Below, piece by piece: positions 24,170-26,692 of a DNA stretch of 26,692 bases. A program made the position numbers and the translations under genes. The first letter of the stretch is position 1. The number at the start of each line of letters is the position of its first letter. A model generated the notes under the pieces. That model did no database searches. It saw only the letters and a list, made by a program, of their open reading frames with translations, and had not been told where the DNA came from. Where the stretch lies: contig CAZQNW010000008.1 in NCBI GenBank assembly GCA_964595035.1, positions 1-26,692 of the forward strand, read 5' to 3'. The stretch is from JAKASV01 sp964595035 (GTDB taxonomy: Bacteria > Babelota > Babeliae > Babelales > Vermiphilaceae).

Positions 24170-24185
24170 CACTGATACAACAGTG
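24170..24185 (+). promoter_or_regulatory. Inverted repeat at the groESL transcription start
   Basis: CACTG-ATACAA-CAGTG lies directly at the predicted start site. It is not a CIRCE element (TTAGCACTC-N9-GAGTGCTAA), which I could not find. It may be an operator or a short leader hairpin. Confidence 0.35.
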
Positions 24186-24243
24186 TTATAGTATTTGGCA
24201 TTCATAAGTATAACCTTTTTTAATGTCCTTTAAAGGAGGCTCC

Positions 24244-24528
24244 ATGTTTAAAAATTTCAAGCCACTTGGCGACAGAGTTTTAATTAAGCGCCTTGAAAAT
24301 GAAGATGTCACTGCCGGCGGAATCATTATTCCCGACGCAGCTAAAGAACGTGCACAAACAGGTAAAGTCATCGCTGTTGGCGCAGGGCGCATAGACGCAA
24401 ATGGCAAGATTATCCCAATGCATGTCAAAATTGGCGACAAAATCTACTTCGGAAAATATTCCGGCACAGAAGTTGGAGAAGATCATTTAATCATTCGTGA
24501 AGAAGATATTTTAGGCATTATTGAATAA
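24244..24528 (+). CDS. groES: Co-chaperonin GroES
   Basis: The 94 residues match the Hsp10 family. MFKNFKPLGDRVLIKRLENE opens the beta-barrel, EDVTAGGIIIPDAAKERAQT covers the mobile loop that binds GroEL, and VGEDHLIIREEDILGIIE closes it. The start at 24244 is set by a perfect AAAGGAGG a few bases upstream; a frame-extending ATG at 24223 lies before that site. GroES caps the GroEL cage during ATP-driven folding. It is the first gene of a two-gene operon, 26 bases before groEL. Confidence 0.98.
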   Translation: MFKNFKPLGDRVLIKRLENEDVTAGGIIIPDAAKERAQTGKVIAVGAGRIDANGKIIPMHVKIGDKIYFGKYSGTEVGEDHLIIREEDILGIIE

Positions 24529-24554
24529 TACACACATTCAAAGGAGTTTGAATC

Positions 24555-26189
24555 ATGGCATCAAAGCGCATAGAATTTGGCGTTGCCGCTCGCGAAAAAA
24601 TTCGCAAGGGTGTAGACACCTTGGCGGATACCGTTAAAGTAACTCTCGGCCCAAAAGGACGCAATGTTGTATATGAACGTTCATTCGGAGCTCCAAGTAT
24701 TACAAAAGACGGTGTAACCGTTGCTAAAGAAATCGAACTTGAAGATAAATTAGAAAACATGGGCGCCCAAATGGTTCGCGAAGTTGCAAGCAAAACTGCT
24801 GATGTTGCCGGTGACGGAACAACGACAGCAACTGTACTTGCTCAAGCAATTTTCCGTGAAGGTAACAAATACGTTACTGCCGGCGCAAACCCTATGGAAC
24901 TTAAACGAGGTATCGACAAAGCTGTAGATGCTGTCGTTGAACATATTAAAAAGAATTCAAAACCGGTACAAGGCAAAAAAGGTATCGAACAGGTTGCAAC
25001 TATTTCTGCCAACTCAGATACAACGATTGGAAAGCAAATTGCTGAAGCAATGGAACGCGTAGGACGAGATGGCGTAATCACTGTTGAAGAAGCAAAAGGC
25101 ATGAGCGACGAACTTGATGTCGTCGAAGGTATGCAATTTGATCGTGGTTATCTATCGCCTTACTTTGTTACCAACGCTGAAAAGATGGAAGCTGTTATTG
25201 AAAACCCATTCATCCTGATCTTTGAAAAGAAGATCAGCAGCATGAAACCAATGCTCCCTATCTTAGAACAAGCAGCACGTGCAGGAAGACCACTCTTGAT
25301 TATTGCTGAAGATGTTGAAGGCGAAGCACTTGCTACGCTTGTTGTCAACAAGTTGCGCGGCACACTAAACGTTGCAGCAGTCAAGGCTCCCGGCTTTGGC
25401 GATCGTCGTAAAGCAATGTTGGAAGATATTGCTATATTGACCGGTGGCCAGATGATCTCAGAAGATCTTGGTCTCAAACTCGAAAAAATTACTCTTCAAG
25501 ATCTCGGTAGTGCCAAACGTGTCATTATCACAAAAGATAATACAACAATCATTGAAGGCCTTGGTAGCCAAGATGCAATCAAAGGTCGCGTAGCACAAAT
25601 CAGAATGCAAATCGAAAATACTACATCTGATTATGACAAAGAAAAACTTCAAGAACGCCTTGCTAAGCTTGCCGGAGGTGTCGCAGTTATTCGTGTCGGT
25701 GCAGCAACTGAAACTGAAATGAAAGAGAAAAAAGATCGTATAGATGATGCTTTACATGCAACACGCGCAGCTGTTGAAGAAGGCATTGTTGCCGGTGGTG
25801 GCGTTGCGTTACTTCGTGCCCAAGGTGTTATTGACACGCTTAAGCTTGAAGGTGATGAAAAACTCGGTGCGTTAATTGTACGCAGAGCTTTAGAGGAACC
25901 TCTTCGCATCATAGCTTCAAACGCAGGTTTCGATGCATCGGTTATTGTTAACCATGTACGCGAACAAGCTGATTCAACAGGATTTGATGCTCGTAAAGGA
26001 ACATATGTTAACATGCTTGAAGAAGGTATCATTGATCCTGCCAAAGTATCACGTTCAGCAATACAACATGCAGCATCAATTGCCGGTCTCCTTTTGACAA
26101 CGGAAGCAGCGATTTTTGAAATCCCTGCTGAAAAGAAAGAAGCTGGGCATGAACATGGCGGTATGGGAAATATGCCAGGTATGTACTAA
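24555..26189 (+). CDS. groL: Chaperonin GroEL (Hsp60)
   Basis: This protein has 544 residues, the usual length. Family landmarks are the ATP site TVKVTLGPKGRNVV and DVAGDGTTTATVLAQ, the apical LSPYFVTN and the hinge and ATPase segment AAVEEGIVAGGGVALLRA. It ends HEHGGMGNMPGMY, a normal Gly/Met-rich tail. It forms the double-ring cage that refolds cytosolic proteins with GroES. AAGGAG precedes the ATG, and the gene ends before a strong terminator. Codon choice favours GC-ending codons slightly more than its neighbours, as expected for high expression. Confidence 0.99.
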   Translation: MASKRIEFGVAAREKIRKGVDTLADTVKVTLGPKGRNVVYERSFGAPSITKDGVTVAKEIELEDKLENMGAQMVREVASKTADVAGDGTTTATVLAQAIFREGNKYVTAGANPMELKRGIDKAVDAVVEHIKKNSKPVQGKKGIEQVATISANSDTTIGKQIAEAMERVGRDGVITVEEAKGMSDELDVVEGMQFDRGYLSPYFVTNAEKMEAVIENPFILIFEKKISSMKPMLPILEQAARAGRPLLIIAEDVEGEALATLVVNKLRGTLNVAAVKAPGFGDRRKAMLEDIAILTGGQMISEDLGLKLEKITLQDLGSAKRVIITKDNTTIIEGLGSQDAIKGRVAQIRMQIENTTSDYDKEKLQERLAKLAGGVAVIRVGAATETEMKEKKDRIDDALHATRAAVEEGIVAGGGVALLRAQGVIDTLKLEGDEKLGALIVRRALEEPLRIIASNAGFDASVIVNHVREQADSTGFDARKGTYVNMLEEGIIDPAKVSRSAIQHAASIAGLLLTTEAAIFEIPAEKKEAGHEHGGMGNMPGMY

Positions 26190-26207
26190 AGATTTTGAAC
26201 AGCACAA

Positions 26208-26247
26208 AAAAAAGAGCGATCCTGAGATTCAGAATCGCTCTTTTTTT
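26208..26247. terminator. Bidirectional terminator after groEL
   Basis: AAAAGAGCGAT and ATCGCTCTTTT form the main stem, with a C/A mismatch and an inner CTGA/TCAG stem, followed by eight Ts. The A-run at 26206-26213 gives a U-run on the other strand, so it also ends the minus-strand gene stopping at 26252. Confidence 0.95.
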
Positions 26248-26251
26248 TAAT

Positions 26252-26692
26252 CTATAACTCTTGAGATCCTACCACAACGGAATCCCCATCATAACCAATG
26301 TGCGTAGCGCAACGCTGCGTTACTTGCAATGTCGCCATGGATGCCACTTGCCGTGGAGTTAGTGTAAAAGAATACCAAGTATGCAATCCTTCAGAATCCA
26401 TAACTTCTGCACGAAGATATGAAACCGGCAATGTAACTGATAATCTAGAAGGAATACTAGCACTGGAAGTTGCTCTACGTTTTTTAGGAGCTGACATTAT
26501 CGATGCAACACCTAACTGAACATTCACATCTAACCCGGTAATAGGCGAATACGTTTTAGCTTCCCGATTATCTGTAATACGGACCACAAGTCTTGCTTCG
26601 TCGCAATTAAGCACTGTTACATTACGCGTCTCAGGAATATAACTTAAAATTATCCTACGGATAAAACGATCTACTTTACTCGCAGGAGAATT
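26252..26692 (-). CDS. Protein of unknown function (partial, N-terminus beyond window)
   Basis: The minus-strand frame is open from the window edge to the stop at 26252, giving 146 residues of a C-terminal part. A GTG at 26614 could look like a start, but the frame continues open for 26 codons upstream (RFIRRIILSYIPETRNVTVL) without a ribosome site, so the gene very likely starts outside. The visible part is beta-rich with alternating residues (RLVVRITDN, LDVNVQLGVAS, RLSVTLPVSYLRAEVMD, YSFTLTPRQ), like an extracytoplasmic or lipoprotein domain. It ends DGDSVVVGSQEL. I recognise no family. It is convergent with groEL and shares the terminator. Confidence 0.75.
   Translation of the reverse strand, partial: NSPASKVDRFIRRIILSYIPETRNVTVLNCDEARLVVRITDNREAKTYSPITGLDVNVQLGVASIMSAPKKRRATSSASIPSRLSVTLPVSYLRAEVMDSEGLHTWYSFTLTPRQVASMATLQVTQRCATHIGYDGDSVVVGSQEL

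Noticed and set aside
26612..26614. GTG start of a complete 120-residue gene
   Set aside because: No ribosome site precedes it and the frame stays open to the window edge, so the gene is partial.

Overview
The window looks like chromosomal DNA of a low-GC Gram-negative bacterium that depends on a host. My best guess is a member of Candidatus Dependentiae (TM6/Babeliae) or a similar endosymbiont. This rests on inference only. The clues are AT-rich DNA, many secreted proteins of unknown function, a collagen-like surface protein with secreted glycosyltransferases, a nucleoside-salvage kinase and a fragmented ATP-synthase operon. No rRNA or other phylogenetic marker was used.

Layout. (1) 1-8599, minus strand: a run of genes read right to left. 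It starts with a putative outer-membrane protein and a secreted protein, then recD2, an Amidase_3-type cell-wall hydrolase and a GerMN-domain protein (the last three overlap), and ends with a very long secreted protein that leaves the window at base 1 and carries one ankyrin-like stretch. (2) 8814-12959, plus strand: a deoxynucleoside kinase, then F1Fo ATP-synthase genes in the order c, b-type, b-type, delta, alpha. Subunits a, gamma, beta and epsilon are absent, and the 3' end of atpA overlaps a convergent GT92-like glycosyltransferase. (3) 14012-17718: tRNA-Arg(UCU), then a two-gene unit of a collagen/beta-helix surface protein and a GT32-like glycosyltransferase. (4) 17785-22712: an island of five secreted proteins of unknown function. 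One has a coiled coil followed by a Cys-His-Asp papain-like protease domain, and its gene contains a perfect 24-bp inverted repeat. A candidate small RNA or attenuated leader lies at about 21222-21340. (5) 22805-24185: ribulose-phosphate epimerase, then a GC-rich, gene-free segment that forms a large diverged inverted repeat full of local hairpins. (6) 24244-26692: groES-groEL behind a near-consensus promoter, a strong terminator and a partial minus-strand gene.

How the parts fit. Housekeeping functions (ATP synthase, GroESL, Rpe, RecD2, dNK) are interspersed with envelope and secretome genes. The collagen-like protein, with Thr at many Y positions of its Gly-X-Y triplets, next to two glycosyltransferases with signal peptides suggests a glycosylated fibrous surface protein, possibly used at the host interface. 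The protease-like protein is a candidate host-directed or envelope enzyme.

The most unusual signal is the GC-rich element at about 23583-23945. Its two arms are diverged inverted copies of one unit. Where the copies differ inside hairpin stems, the changes compensate, so folding seems to have been selected. I could not match it to tmRNA or RNase P RNA from conserved motifs. Its centre resembles REP/BIME palindromes.
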